A program made the translations under genes and the position numbers. Positions 22,540-31,661 of a DNA stretch of 64,000 nucleotides are shown piece after piece; position 1 is the first letter of the stretch, and the number at the start of each line of letters is the position of its first letter. The DNA lies in assembly GCA_004078665.1 (NCBI GenBank), contig SCFO01000002.1, forward strand, positions 496,001 through 560,000, given 5' to 3'. The stretch is from Halobacillus fulvus. GTDB taxonomy: Bacteria; Bacillota; Bacilli; Bacillales; Halobacillaceae. A model generated the notes under the pieces. It saw only the letters and a list, made by a program, of their open reading frames with translations. It was not told the origin of the DNA and did no database searches.

Positions 22540-22640
22540 AAAAACAAATTGAATTCGAGTCTTGCCATTGTCAGTCAGTACCGGCCGTGGTGTTTCCGCT
22601 CCTCCAAGCTCTGGTTTGAATAACGGAGACTTTCTAAATT
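22540..22640 (+). repeat. Deletion remnant of the long-hairpin repeat with extended flanks
   Basis: TGTTTCCG is joined directly to CTCCTCCAAGCTCTGG and AACGGAGAC. The flanks (CATTGTCAGTCA, GCCGTGGTGTTTCCG on the left) match those of the complete copy at 58.7 kb. The rest of the 22.38-22.89 kb spacer holds no gene I can support. Confidence 0.8.
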
Positions 22641-22889
22641 CAGCATTGAGTTTCAACAAAGAGTTTAACTTAAAGGGATTAAATCTGTGGTGGAGTCGTC
22701 CTGGTAGCAGTTATATGGAAGCGATTGCGGGAAAATAGGGTGACTTAACTCATCAATCCTAATCTTCGACAAATACTTAGTTCGGGAATTGGTAATTTTG
22801 GTTGGAATCGAGTCCGGCTTTCTGTAAAATAGAAAGTAGAAGTTTAACGACATGTTCCACGTGTAAATAAGTGAATAGAGGTGATGAGA

Positions 22890-23510
22890 TTGAAATATCG
22901 TACGGCCGATGATTTAAGAGAGTTATTATTGCAAGAGCACGAAAACATTGTAAACAAAATCTCTCAGGAAAAATTGGATGTCTATCTATTCCTCCAAAAG
23001 ACGTTTCATGATACCTACCTTCCTGACGATACGCTCTATCAGTTCGTGTTCCGTCACTTTTTCAGACTGGACAACCCAAGCCTGACGAAAGAGTTTGAAA
23101 CCGAGTACTTCAAACTGATGGAAGAGCAGCGTACAGAAGAGCGGCCTAATATCGTCCAGATTACGAAGAAACTTTATGAAGTGAAGAACCATAAAGGAAA
23201 TCCGACGATGCAGTTCCCGTTAGCTGCCGCAATGCTTCACGCCATCAACCCTGAATTTCCGAGCTATGATGGGGATGTCATTCGTGCGTTCGACTTTTCT
23301 TCGACTTATCATTTATCAGGATTCGAGAAAAAAATGAAAAGATATATCGAACAGTACCAGCACATCTTCCGTACTTACAAAGAGCTGATCGATGAAGAAT
23401 CGTTAGAGCCTTTGTTTACGCACTTCGATGAACGTTTCCCGGATTATCATTTGCCTAAGGTGAAAAAGTTGGATCTACTTGTTTCTCAGCTTGGTAATCA
23501 CTTGCAATAA
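22890..23510 (+). CDS. Hypothetical cytoplasmic protein
   Basis: 206 residues, charged and largely helical, no membrane segment or signal, many aromatic residues (Y/F/H). TTG at 22890 follows AGAGGTGATG, a typical spacing; ATG/GTG just upstream lie inside that site. I do not recognise the family. It is monocistronic with a very strong terminator. A fold with a buried 'P-S-Y-D-G-D-V' loop near residue 130 is the only distinctive feature. Confidence 0.75.
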   Translation: MKYRTADDLRELLLQEHENIVNKISQEKLDVYLFLQKTFHDTYLPDDTLYQFVFRHFFRLDNPSLTKEFETEYFKLMEEQRTEERPNIVQITKKLYEVKNHKGNPTMQFPLAAAMLHAINPEFPSYDGDVIRAFDFSSTYHLSGFEKKMKRYIEQYQHIFRTYKELIDEESLEPLFTHFDERFPDYHLPKVKKLDLLVSQLGNHLQ

Positions 23511-23562
23511 ACCGACAAAAACCCGGACTCTTTATAGGGAGTCCGGGTTTTTGTCGGTTTTT
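23511..23562 (+). terminator. Very long perfect terminator hairpin
   Basis: About 20 bp of stem running from ACCGACAAAAACCCGGACTC to its complement, loop TTTATA, T-run beyond. Begins directly after the stop codon. Confidence 0.95.
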
Positions 23563-23714
23563 GTGTGCTTTTAAACGACTTCAACAAGATTTGAACCAAA
23601 TTGTAGAGAAAGTAATCAAGTGAAAGAGTCGAAAACGACACAATATTGTCACGATTCGAGTCTGCTCCATAAGTTGCATTAATGATGACGCTTTAGTAAC
23701 ATTAATCTTAATTG

Positions 23715-23728
23715 TGACTAGTTGGTCA
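23715..23728 (+). promoter_or_regulatory. Palindrome upstream of the RND operon (possible TetR-type operator)
   Basis: TGACTAGTTGGTCA: TGAC/GTCA arms with a near-symmetric centre, 100 bp before the adaptor gene. RND pumps are often controlled by TetR repressors, but none is encoded in the window. Confidence 0.35.
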
Positions 23729-23827
23729 GTATGAGTCGGATTCCGTTAGATATGCGGATTTTATAAGGAAAAACAGGGGAAAATAACGAATCGGAACATG
23801 AGATAGAGAAGGAGAGGAAGTCTTACT

Positions 23828-25156
23828 ATGAAACGTATGTTGGCATTCATGGTGTTATTAATGGTCGTTGCTGCATGCTCTAATCAGGAAGAACCGGAAG
23901 TGCAGGAAAGAGTGACCCCGGTAGAAACACAGGCTGCGACAAAAGGTGACTTCATCGTGGATCGTGAAATTGTCGGACGCGCGGATACACCAAACGCTTC
24001 ACAGGTCATATCAGAGACGCCAGGCGAATTGGTGACGTTGAATGTAAAAAAAGGAGATCGTATAGAACAAGGTGAAACAATAGCTGTTGTAGACCCGGGA
24101 ACCGGAGACAGCCAGGTCGAACTGCAGCAGATTGCGTTGCAACAGGCAGAGTCACAGCTTGAAAATGCTCAAGTTTCACGTGAACAAGCGGCTTTAGGTG
24201 TCGAAAATGCAAGAGAGCAGGTGGAACTGGCAGAGCAGGCAGCCCAGTCAGAACAAAGCCAGACTGCTCAGGCGGTGCAGCAAGCTGAAGATGCATACAA
24301 TCAAGCGAAGCAGCTGGCTGACCAAACCCATAAACTCGTTGAAGAAGGGGTCATCCCGGAAGCGCTGGCACAGCAAGCGCAGAACCGCGCAAGCCAAGCT
24401 CAGGCTCAGCTTCAGCAATTGCAGGGTCAGCAACCTCAGTCTTCATCAGCTATCGCTCAAGCAGAGGCCCAAGTCGACCAGGCGGAACAGCAGCTTGAGC
24501 AAGCCCAGATTGGTGTAGATCAGGCGGTCCTTCAAGTTGAACAGGCCAACGTACAGTTAGAACAAGCCCAGGAGCAAGCTGAAAATAAAGCCATTACCGC
24601 TAATGCGACAGGTGAAGTGACGACTTTGAATGCGAGCGAGGGAGATCTTGTCACGAACCAACAGCCATTCGCTACTATCGTAAGCTTGAACCCGATGACA
24701 GTGTCCGCTTCATTGACACCTGAGCAGCTCCCTTTGTTCACAGAAGGAGAAGAGCTTGAGGTTGTCGTGGATTCGATTGATCAAACGGTAACTTCTACGG
24801 TTGAATATGTTTCAGATGTTCCAGATGATACGGGGCTATATCCTGTAGAAGCGACGGTTGATAACAGTGAAGAAACGATTAAACCAGGGATGATGGCGAC
24901 TTTCCTCTTACCTGAGATTGTCGTAGAAAATACGTGGATTGTGCCGACTGATGCAATTGTCGAAAATGGCGGGGAATCCTACTTGTATTATGTTGAAGAA
25001 GATCAGGCAATAAGAGTTGACGTGACGATTGTAGAATCTCAGACAGAGGAGACGGCGATTGAAGCTGATCTTCCTGAACAAGCAGAAGTGATCACATCTG
25101 GTCAGCTGACGCTTACAGATGGAGCACAGGTCACAATCATGGAGGAGGACGAATAA
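23828..25156 (+). CDS. RND efflux adaptor lipoprotein (HlyD/MFP family)
   Basis: 442 residues. Lipobox V-V-A-A-C (Cys near 17) anchors it to the outer face of the membrane. A split lipoyl/barrel-sandwich domain (about 55-95 and 255-290) flanks a very long Gln/Ala/Glu-rich coiled coil of ~160 residues, followed by a beta-barrel and a membrane-proximal domain. It is the adaptor for the RND pump encoded directly next (stop and start abut). In a single-membrane cell such adaptors lack an outer-membrane partner and probably reach into the wall. Confidence 0.9.
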   Translation: MKRMLAFMVLLMVVAACSNQEEPEVQERVTPVETQAATKGDFIVDREIVGRADTPNASQVISETPGELVTLNVKKGDRIEQGETIAVVDPGTGDSQVELQQIALQQAESQLENAQVSREQAALGVENAREQVELAEQAAQSEQSQTAQAVQQAEDAYNQAKQLADQTHKLVEEGVIPEALAQQAQNRASQAQAQLQQLQGQQPQSSSAIAQAEAQVDQAEQQLEQAQIGVDQAVLQVEQANVQLEQAQEQAENKAITANATGEVTTLNASEGDLVTNQQPFATIVSLNPMTVSASLTPEQLPLFTEGEELEVVVDSIDQTVTSTVEYVSDVPDDTGLYPVEATVDNSEETIKPGMMATFLLPEIVVENTWIVPTDAIVENGGESYLYYVEEDQAIRVDVTIVESQTEETAIEADLPEQAEVITSGQLTLTDGAQVTIMEEDE

Positions 25157-28100
25157 GTGAAACTTGTAAACTTATCCGTCAAACGCCCAGTAGGGGTTAT
25201 CATGATCGTGGTCGGTCTCCTTGCTTTAGGGTTTGTTTCGTTAAGAAGTTTGACGATCGATTTATATCCGGAAATTGATTTGCCAATTGCCGTTGTTTCC
25301 ACATCCTATGAGGGAGCAGCTCCTCAGGAAGTCGAGGAACTCGTCAGCCGGCCCGTTGAGTCATCGGTCAGTTCGATCGAAGGATTAGAGGTGCTTCAGT
25401 CACAATCGCAGTCTGGAGCGTCTCTGGTCCTTTTGCAGTTTAATACAGGTGTCGATTTAGACAGTACGCTGCTTGAGGTCAGGGAAAATGTCGACCAAGT
25501 TCGTGGACTGCTTCCGGAAGGGGCAGGAGAACCGAGTGTGCTTCGTTTTGATCCCCAGCAGTTACCGATTATGAATGTCGGTTTATCAGGAGATACGGCT
25601 GAAGAGCTGCAGCAGGTGGCAGAAAGTCGGATCGTTCCGTTTCTTGAACGACAGGAAGGAGTTGCGTCCGTCAGCATTGAGGGCGGACAAGTCCGTGAAG
25701 TCCAAGTATTGATCGATCAAGCCCAGTTGACACAGTACGGGCTTGATTCTCAGACAATCGTTCAGACACTGAATGCTGCGAACCAGTCCGCATCAGCCGG
25801 TGCGATTGAAAAAGGGGAAAAGGACCTTCAAATTCGTATCGAAGGGGAATTCGATTCGGTAGAAGATGTAGAGAATACCATCCTTCAATCTCAATCAGGA
25901 GCACAGGTCACACTCGGGCAAATTGCCGACGTCGAGGAAACGTTAGTCAACAACTCTACGGTGGCTAAAGTCAATGGTTCCTCATCCGTCGTTCTATCCG
26001 TATTGAAAAAAACGGATGCAAATACAGTAGAAACAGCTAATCAGGTGAGAGACGCCCTCGATGAACTTCAGGGTGAACTGCCTGATGAAGTGGGCACCCA
26101 AATTATTCTGGATACTTCTGAATTCATCGAGATTTCAATCAACAGTGTCGTTTGGAATATTTTACTTGGTGGTGTTTTCTCTGTTCTTGTTTTACTTCTT
26201 TTCTTAAAGAGCATTCGTGCAACACTCGTTATTGGTTTGTCGATTCCGATCGCCATTATTTCCAACTTCACTTTAATGTATTTCACTGGCGAAACATTGA
26301 ACGTACTTACAATGGGTGGACTCGCGCTTGGAATTGGGATGATGGTCGACAGCTCGATTGTCATTTTGGAGAACATTGTCGCTTACAGACAGCAGGGATA
26401 CTCGCGAATTGAAGCGGCGAAGCAAGGAGCTTCTGAACTTGCACCCGCTGTTATTGCATCCGCGACGACAACGCTCGTCGTGTTTTTACCAATCATTTTC
26501 GTAGAAGGCATTGCGTCTGAATTGTTTACACCGCTAGCTTTGGTGATCATGTTCGCGTTGATCGCTTCCTTGGCCGTGTCCGTCACGCTTATTCCGATGC
26601 TGTCTTCCAAGCTTTTAACAAAACCGCTGCAAATGAGTGGTCGTCGTTACTGGTTCGATCGTTTGATGGAAAAAGTGAATGATCGCTATCGTTCATTGCT
26701 AAGAAAAGTATTGAAGTTCAGAAAAACAACGGTTGCCGTGACGTTCGCCCTCATTGTGGGAAGTGGCGCTTTGATTCCGTTAGTAGGAACAGAGTTTATT
26801 CCACCATCTGATCAGGGACAAATTCAGATGGATGTCGACATGCCAGTCGCCACATCTATGGATAATACGGAAGCTTTTACGACTGAAGTGGATCAAAAAA
26901 TAGAAGAATTTTCAGATGTCATTGATGTCAGTTACGTTACGGTCGGCGGCGGTGGAATGGGAGGCTTCGGAGGAAACTCTTCGGATACCGCGTCCTATAC
27001 CATTCAACTCGTCGATCCAAGCGAGCGTGAACAGACGACACAACAAGTCGTGGAAGCTTTACAAGACTCTGTGAATGAACTGCCTGGAGCAGAAGTCACA
27101 GTTAGTGAGCTTGATGCCGGGCTTGGAACAGGCGCCCCTCTTCAGGTCCAGCTGAATGGAACAGAATATGAGGTGCTCGATCAGCTCGGAGAACAAGTCG
27201 CCTATACGATGAACCAAATTGACGGAGTCAACAATGCAACGTCTTCCACAGATGAAGGTCGCCCAGAGATGCAAATCGACGTCAACCGTGAAAAAGCTGC
27301 CCAGTATGGCCTGACTTATCAGCAGGTGATTGGACAAGTCCAACTCGGCTTCAATGGTCAAGTCGCAACGCGCTACCGTGATGGGGCAGATGAAATTGAT
27401 GTCCGTCTCATTTTCCCAGAAGAAAAACGGCAGACGATCGCTGATTTAGAAGGGATGTCCATTCAAACTCCATCAGGAAGTGTCATTCCATTAGCGACCG
27501 TAGCTACGTTGGAACAAGTCCAAGGACCGGTGACACTGCTGCGGGAAAATCAGCAGCCACAGGTTAACGTGGAAGCAGAAGTGACAGGAATCGACCTTGG
27601 TACAGCCACAGAGGAAGTGCGGACTCAGCTTGACAGCCTTAATTTCCCGGACGGTTATTCCTATGAAATCGGTGGTCAGGCTCAGGATATGCAGGATGCC
27701 TTTGGGGATTTAGCGATTGCGCTGATCTTCTCGATCTTCCTCGTGTACGCCGTAATGGCGATTCAGTTTGAAAACTTCCTGTTCCCGTTCATCATCATGT
27801 TCTCGCTCCCGACCGTCATAGTCGGGGTAACAGGCGGACTGTTCGTCACTGGACTTCCGTTCAGTTTACCGGCATTTGTCGGAATCATCATGCTCGCGGG
27901 TATTGTCGTTAACAATGCGATTGTACTCGTCGACTATATCAACATTTTGAGAAGAAAATCCTACGACCGTTATGAAGCGATTTTAGAAGCAGGTCCAAGC
28001 AGGCTACGTCCGATTTTAATGACGACGTTAACGACGATTCTCGGTATGCTTCCGTTAGCTATCGGAATTGGTCGTGGCGCAGAGGCTCAGCAGCCGCTCG

Positions 28101-28234
28101 CCGTCACGATTATTTTCGGCCTCGCGATGTCGAGTTTGTTCACGCTTCTTCTCATTCCTGTCGTGTACACGTTTTTTGATGATTTATCAACTAAAGTGAC
28201 TGGGTTCTTTAGAAAAAGGACCAAAGAACAATAA
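25157..28234 (+). CDS. RND-family multidrug/lipopeptide exporter (SwrC/AcrB-like)
   Basis: 1025 residues, the usual size. Twelve membrane helices in two repeats with two large extracytoplasmic loops; helix 4 carries the proton-relay region (M-G-G-L-A-L-G-I-G-M-M-V-D-S-S-I-V). Closest known type is B. subtilis SwrC (surfactin resistance). A glycine-rich loop (G-G-G-G-M-G-G-F-G-G) lies in the second porter loop. GTG start abuts the adaptor stop and uses GGAGGAGGA inside that gene, so the two are translationally coupled. Confidence 0.93.
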   Translation: MKLVNLSVKRPVGVIMIVVGLLALGFVSLRSLTIDLYPEIDLPIAVVSTSYEGAAPQEVEELVSRPVESSVSSIEGLEVLQSQSQSGASLVLLQFNTGVDLDSTLLEVRENVDQVRGLLPEGAGEPSVLRFDPQQLPIMNVGLSGDTAEELQQVAESRIVPFLERQEGVASVSIEGGQVREVQVLIDQAQLTQYGLDSQTIVQTLNAANQSASAGAIEKGEKDLQIRIEGEFDSVEDVENTILQSQSGAQVTLGQIADVEETLVNNSTVAKVNGSSSVVLSVLKKTDANTVETANQVRDALDELQGELPDEVGTQIILDTSEFIEISINSVVWNILLGGVFSVLVLLLFLKSIRATLVIGLSIPIAIISNFTLMYFTGETLNVLTMGGLALGIGMMVDSSIVILENIVAYRQQGYSRIEAAKQGASELAPAVIASATTTLVVFLPIIFVEGIASELFTPLALVIMFALIASLAVSVTLIPMLSSKLLTKPLQMSGRRYWFDRLMEKVNDRYRSLLRKVLKFRKTTVAVTFALIVGSGALIPLVGTEFIPPSDQGQIQMDVDMPVATSMDNTEAFTTEVDQKIEEFSDVIDVSYVTVGGGGMGGFGGNSSDTASYTIQLVDPSEREQTTQQVVEALQDSVNELPGAEVTVSELDAGLGTGAPLQVQLNGTEYEVLDQLGEQVAYTMNQIDGVNNATSSTDEGRPEMQIDVNREKAAQYGLTYQQVIGQVQLGFNGQVATRYRDGADEIDVRLIFPEEKRQTIADLEGMSIQTPSGSVIPLATVATLEQVQGPVTLLRENQQPQVNVEAEVTGIDLGTATEEVRTQLDSLNFPDGYSYEIGGQAQDMQDAFGDLAIALIFSIFLVYAVMAIQFENFLFPFIIMFSLPTVIVGVTGGLFVTGLPFSLPAFVGIIMLAGIVVNNAIVLVDYINILRRKSYDRYEAILEAGPSRLRPILMTTLTTILGMLPLAIGIGRGAEAQQPLAVTIIFGLAMSSLFTLLLIPVVYTFFDDLSTKVTGFFRKRTKEQ

Positions 28235-28236
28235 AA

Positions 28237-28272
28237 ATGAGCCCCCATCCTAATCGATGGGGGCTTTTAGTG
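28237..28272 (+). terminator. Terminator after the RND operon
   Basis: GAGCCCCCATC / GATGGGGGCTT stem with loop CTAATC; bidirectional use with the convergent PilZ gene is possible. Confidence 0.9.
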
Positions 28273-28285
28273 TTTCAAGCGTGAT

Positions 28286-28630
28286 TTACTTCCGAACGCG
28301 CAGACTTTCACCAAGCTCCTCGATGATTTCCTGCAATCGTTTAGAGAATTCGAAGGCGTGAAGGCCACAGGTCGTTTCACCATTTTCCTGTTTGATCCAG
28401 ATCAGTTTTCCTTCTGCCATAAAGGTTTCATATTCATAGATGAAAGTTAGAGAGACTTCATCTCTCATTTTCAATGGAAGATCGACTTCTGTTGTGAAAC
28501 GCAGTCCATTCATGCTGATGTCTTTTATAAGTACAGGGCCGGATATTTTGCGGTCGTCTTTTTTATAAAAAAAGCCGGGAAGGGGTGCTTCGAATGGATA
28601 GCGAAAAGGGTCCGTACGGCGGTCCTTCAT
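28286..28630 (-). CDS. PilZ-domain protein
   Basis: 114 residues, a stand-alone PilZ beta barrel. The second c-di-GMP motif is clear (D-I-S-M-N-G-L), while the N-terminal arginine motif is irregular (R-R-T-D-P-F-R), spaced differently from RxxxR, so ligand binding is likely but not certain. Ribosome site GGAGGTGAAG on the minus strand. It would act as a c-di-GMP receptor for motility or envelope functions, target unknown. Confidence 0.8.
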   Translation of the reverse strand: MKDRRTDPFRYPFEAPLPGFFYKKDDRKISGPVLIKDISMNGLRFTTEVDLPLKMRDEVSLTFIYEYETFMAEGKLIWIKQENGETTCGLHAFEFSKRLQEIIEELGESLRVRK

Positions 28631-28728
28631 CGATCTTCACCTCCGTGGTAAAGTTTGTTATCTCTATCATAGACGCGTTGACAAACAAATACAACAATGA
28701 ACTATCATTCGACAAAATTAGTCAAAAC

Positions 28729-30453
28729 TTAAGAGATCATCTGCTGATTGACGAGCTGTTGGTAAGTGGAATGACTGCGGTAAAGTTCCTGGTGTGAGCC
28801 CTGACCAGTGATCCGACCCTGCTCCATCACAATCATATGATCCGCTTCGACAACCGTCGACAACCGGTGGGCGATAATGAATGTTGTCCGCCCCTTCATC
28901 AGTGTCTTCAATGCGTCCTGAACGGCAGCTTCCGATTCCGAATCGAGATTCGACGTCGCTTCGTCCAAAAGCAAAATGGCTGGATCGCGAAGTAAGGCAC
29001 GAGCGATCGCAATGCGCTGACGTTGACCACCGGATAACTTGATTCCACGCTCACCGACCGCCGTATCGAGCTGGTCGGGAAGAGCCATCACAAAGTCATA
29101 AGCATTCGCCTGACGCAAAGCGGCTTCCATCTGTTCATCTGTTATGTGTCGTTCAAGCCCGTAGCAGATGTTGTCGCGGATTGTTCCCGCCATGATCGGA
29201 CTTTCCTGTGAGACATAGCCGATCGCTTGCCGCCAGTCTTTCAGATTGATTTCTTCAACCGGCGTTTCCCCGAGAAGGATGTCGCCCCGTGTTGGTGAAT
29301 AGAAACGCTCAATCAGCGAGAAGACCGTCGTTTTTCCGGCTCCACTTGGACCGACAAAGGCCACCGTATCGCCTGCACGGACAGAGAAGTTCAGCCCTTC
29401 GAGTATAGGTGTGTCCGGTTGATAGCCAAAGTGGACGTCCTCGAAGCGAATCGGTTTTTTTTCGGTGCCAAGGGATTGGTCATTTTTTTCTGGTTGTTGC
29501 TTGAGGAGGTACTGAATCCGCTCAGTGGCTCCCATCGCTTTTTGAAAAGCGGTCACGAATGTGGCCATCTGACTGAATGGAACGATGATTTGGAACATGT
29601 AGATAATAATGGCGACGAGAGATCCGGCGCTTAATTCACCTGAGGCGACCCGCACCCCACCGTATCCGATCAGGACAACGAGGATCGCCATCATAATGGT
29701 TGTCATAAAAGGAGAAATGACCGCCTGGACCTTCGCTTCTTTCAGTCCATAGGTGAACAACTGCTGAATTCCGTTACGACCTTTTCTCTGTTCCGCTTCT
29801 TCTGCATTCGATGCTTTGACGAGCCGGATTTCACTAAGGACGCGTCCGAGATTGGCGCTGAAATCAGCCATCTCATCCTGCATCCTTTTCGATATTTTGT
29901 ACATCATCCGCCCTAAAGGACGAATCACAAGAAGGGAGACGGGAACCGCAATCAGCATGATCACGGTCATGCGCCAATCGATAGTTAGGAGTATGATGAC
30001 AGCCCCGAGGATGGATATGATTCCAGTTAAAAAGGAGACAAGGTGATTGGTGATCAACTGCTTGACCGTATTCGTATCCTGCGTGATCCGGCTCATCGTC
30101 TCCCCGGATTCGTGCTCATCGAAATAAGCGACTGGAAGTTGAAGAATCCTATCCCACAACTGCCTGCGGATAAACGATACGATATGCTCTCCGATATAGG
30201 CCAGAATATAATAAGAAAAGCCACTCGACACCGTCTGGATAATAAACGTGACGATCAGAAAGACAATCACACCGGTACTCAACATTCCGGACGACATTTG
30301 GTCGACAAGGTTCCTTGTGAAAAGGGGAACGATGAGACTTGCGGCCGTTTCCAGTAAACTTAACACAATAGCGAGAGCGAGCAGCCACTTTGCCGGAAGC
30401 CCAGCTTTAATAAAGCTAAGAAATTCTTTTATATTTTGTTTGTTATTCATCAT
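28729..30453 (-). CDS. ABC half-exporter, permease fused to ATPase (BmrA-like)
   Basis: 574 residues: six membrane helices (about 1-320), then a nucleotide-binding domain with Walker A G-P-S-G-A-G-K-T, signature L-S-G-G-Q-R-Q-R and Walker B I-L-L-L-D-E-A-T. Works as a homodimer; BmrA-like multidrug or lipid export is the best family guess. Its start (ATG at 30451-30453) lies inside the 3' end of the upstream HEPN-CBS gene, so the two are cotranscribed and coupled. Confidence 0.92.
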   Translation of the reverse strand: MMNNKQNIKEFLSFIKAGLPAKWLLALAIVLSLLETAASLIVPLFTRNLVDQMSSGMLSTGVIVFLIVTFIIQTVSSGFSYYILAYIGEHIVSFIRRQLWDRILQLPVAYFDEHESGETMSRITQDTNTVKQLITNHLVSFLTGIISILGAVIILLTIDWRMTVIMLIAVPVSLLVIRPLGRMMYKISKRMQDEMADFSANLGRVLSEIRLVKASNAEEAEQRKGRNGIQQLFTYGLKEAKVQAVISPFMTTIMMAILVVLIGYGGVRVASGELSAGSLVAIIIYMFQIIVPFSQMATFVTAFQKAMGATERIQYLLKQQPEKNDQSLGTEKKPIRFEDVHFGYQPDTPILEGLNFSVRAGDTVAFVGPSGAGKTTVFSLIERFYSPTRGDILLGETPVEEINLKDWRQAIGYVSQESPIMAGTIRDNICYGLERHITDEQMEAALRQANAYDFVMALPDQLDTAVGERGIKLSGGQRQRIAIARALLRDPAILLLDEATSNLDSESEAAVQDALKTLMKGRTTFIIAHRLSTVVEADHMIVMEQGRITGQGSHQELYRSHSTYQQLVNQQMIS

Positions 30454-31162
30454 CAGAACCCCGGTCAATCTTAATCAAGTCCCACGTTGTGACAATGCCC
30501 ATAGGCGGACCATCTTTATCCCCGGATTCTGTGATCAGCACCGCTTTCAGTTTCCGGTTTTCCTCCAAGCTGTTTTCAAATCGTTCTTCGAGATCGAAAA
30601 CTGTGCCATTTCTTGCGAGGAACTGGACATTTTGATGATATTCATCGTCAAGTAGCTGTTCAGCCATAACATCATAAAGAGATTCACTTTCCTCTCTGAC
30701 GGAGCGCGAAAGCCACCTTACGACACAGCCGTTCGTCAGAAGACCGAGAAACTGGTGGTCTTTCGTGTAAATCGGGAACTGAGAGACTCTGTGCCGTTCA
30801 AATGCATCAATTACCTTCACAAGAGGAGTATCAGCTGTGAAAAACATGACGGGACGAGTAGCGAAATCAAGGGCTTGAGGTGGCTGTTCAAGCGTTTGTT
30901 TAATATGCTCGAGCTGCTCCACGACGTCAATATGCGGAGTAGCAATGTAATAATCTTCATCGACCCGTTCATGGACGATCGCATTTCTCAGCTTTGCATA
31001 TTGCTTCAATTGATCAAAGTACGTACGGATGACACTATGCTTCACTTTGGAACGGTTCAATAGCTCAACAAAGTTATCATTTTTAGGATAACCGTTCAAT
31101 TCTTTCAACAATTGATGGATTTGATTAAACGTCACTTCAAAGCGTTCGACGATTTCATTCAT
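30443..31162 (-). CDS. HEPN-like domain fused to a CBS pair
   Basis: 239 residues. The N-terminal ~90 residues are helical and contain R59-N-A-I-V-H64, an Rx4H motif in the context K-L-R-N-A-I-V-H-E typical of HEPN domains. Residues ~105-235 form a CBS pair (R-V-S-Q-F-P-I-Y; M-G-I-V-T-T-W-D-L-I), which usually binds adenine nucleotides. Ligand-controlled RNase activity is a hypothesis, not established. ATG at 31160-31162 follows AGGTGATTGTA. It overlaps the ABC exporter gene by 11 bp. Confidence 0.75.
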   Translation of the reverse strand: MNEIVERFEVTFNQIHQLLKELNGYPKNDNFVELLNRSKVKHSVIRTYFDQLKQYAKLRNAIVHERVDEDYYIATPHIDVVEQLEHIKQTLEQPPQALDFATRPVMFFTADTPLVKVIDAFERHRVSQFPIYTKDHQFLGLLTNGCVVRWLSRSVREESESLYDVMAEQLLDDEYHQNVQFLARNGTVFDLEERFENSLEENRKLKAVLITESGDKDGPPMGIVTTWDLIKIDRGSDDE

Positions 31163-31246
31163 TACAATCACCTGATTTTCTATACGAATTATACTTATTA
31201 TTATAACTAAAAGTTGTTAAACTCACACATAATAGGAAATGGGAAC

Positions 31247-31284
31247 GTTCTTTGGAAAAATATTTTTTGTGCTTTAAATAGAAC
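31247..31284 (+). promoter_or_regulatory. Candidate SinR operator pair
   Basis: GTTCTTT (31247-31253), a perfect match to the SinR box GTTCTYT, and an inverted ATAGAAC (31278-31284, one mismatch), just upstream of the sinR -10 element. Confidence 0.5.
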
Positions 31285-31298
31285 GACTCGGAAAAATG

Positions 31299-31307
31299 TG
31301 CTATAAT
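31299..31307 (+). promoter_or_regulatory. Extended -10 promoter of sinR
   Basis: TGCTATAAT: TGn plus perfect TATAAT (31302-31307). No good -35 is visible. Confidence 0.65.
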
Positions 31308-31331
31308 CGATGTATGAAAGTAGGTGAGGTT

Positions 31332-31661
31332 ATGATCGGTGATCGTATCAAACAAATTAGAAAAGACCGCCGCATGTCTCTGTCAGAATTAGCTGAAAGG
31401 GCAGGCGTAGCTAAATCCTATCTAAGCTCCATTGAGCGTAACATCCAGACGAATCCCTCGATTCAGTTTCTCGACAAAATTTCTAAAGAGTTAGATGTAT
31501 CGATGAATTTCTTGTTGCACGGGGAGCCCGATGCGAACGATGAATCTTTAGATGAAGATTGGATGAAGCTGGTACAGGAAGCAATGAACTCAGGCGTCTC
31601 GAAAGAGCAGTTCCGTGAGTATTTAGAATTTAATAAATGGAGAATACACCAGAGCAAATAA
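31332..31661 (+). CDS. sinR: SinR-type biofilm/motility master repressor
   Basis: 109 residues, aligned end to end with B. subtilis SinR: XRE helix-turn-helix (S-L-S-E-L-A-E-R-A-G-V-A-K-S-Y-L-S-S-I-E-R) and the C-terminal SinI-binding hook (M-N-S-G-V-S-K-E-Q-F-R-E-Y). SinR represses matrix operons. ATG at 31332 after TAGGTGAGG. No sinI gene lies upstream (the 170-bp gap has no coding frame), unlike B. subtilis. Possible self-binding sites overlap its promoter. Confidence 0.92.
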   Translation: MIGDRIKQIRKDRRMSLSELAERAGVAKSYLSSIERNIQTNPSIQFLDKISKELDVSMNFLLHGEPDANDESLDEDWMKLVQEAMNSGVSKEQFREYLEFNKWRIHQSK

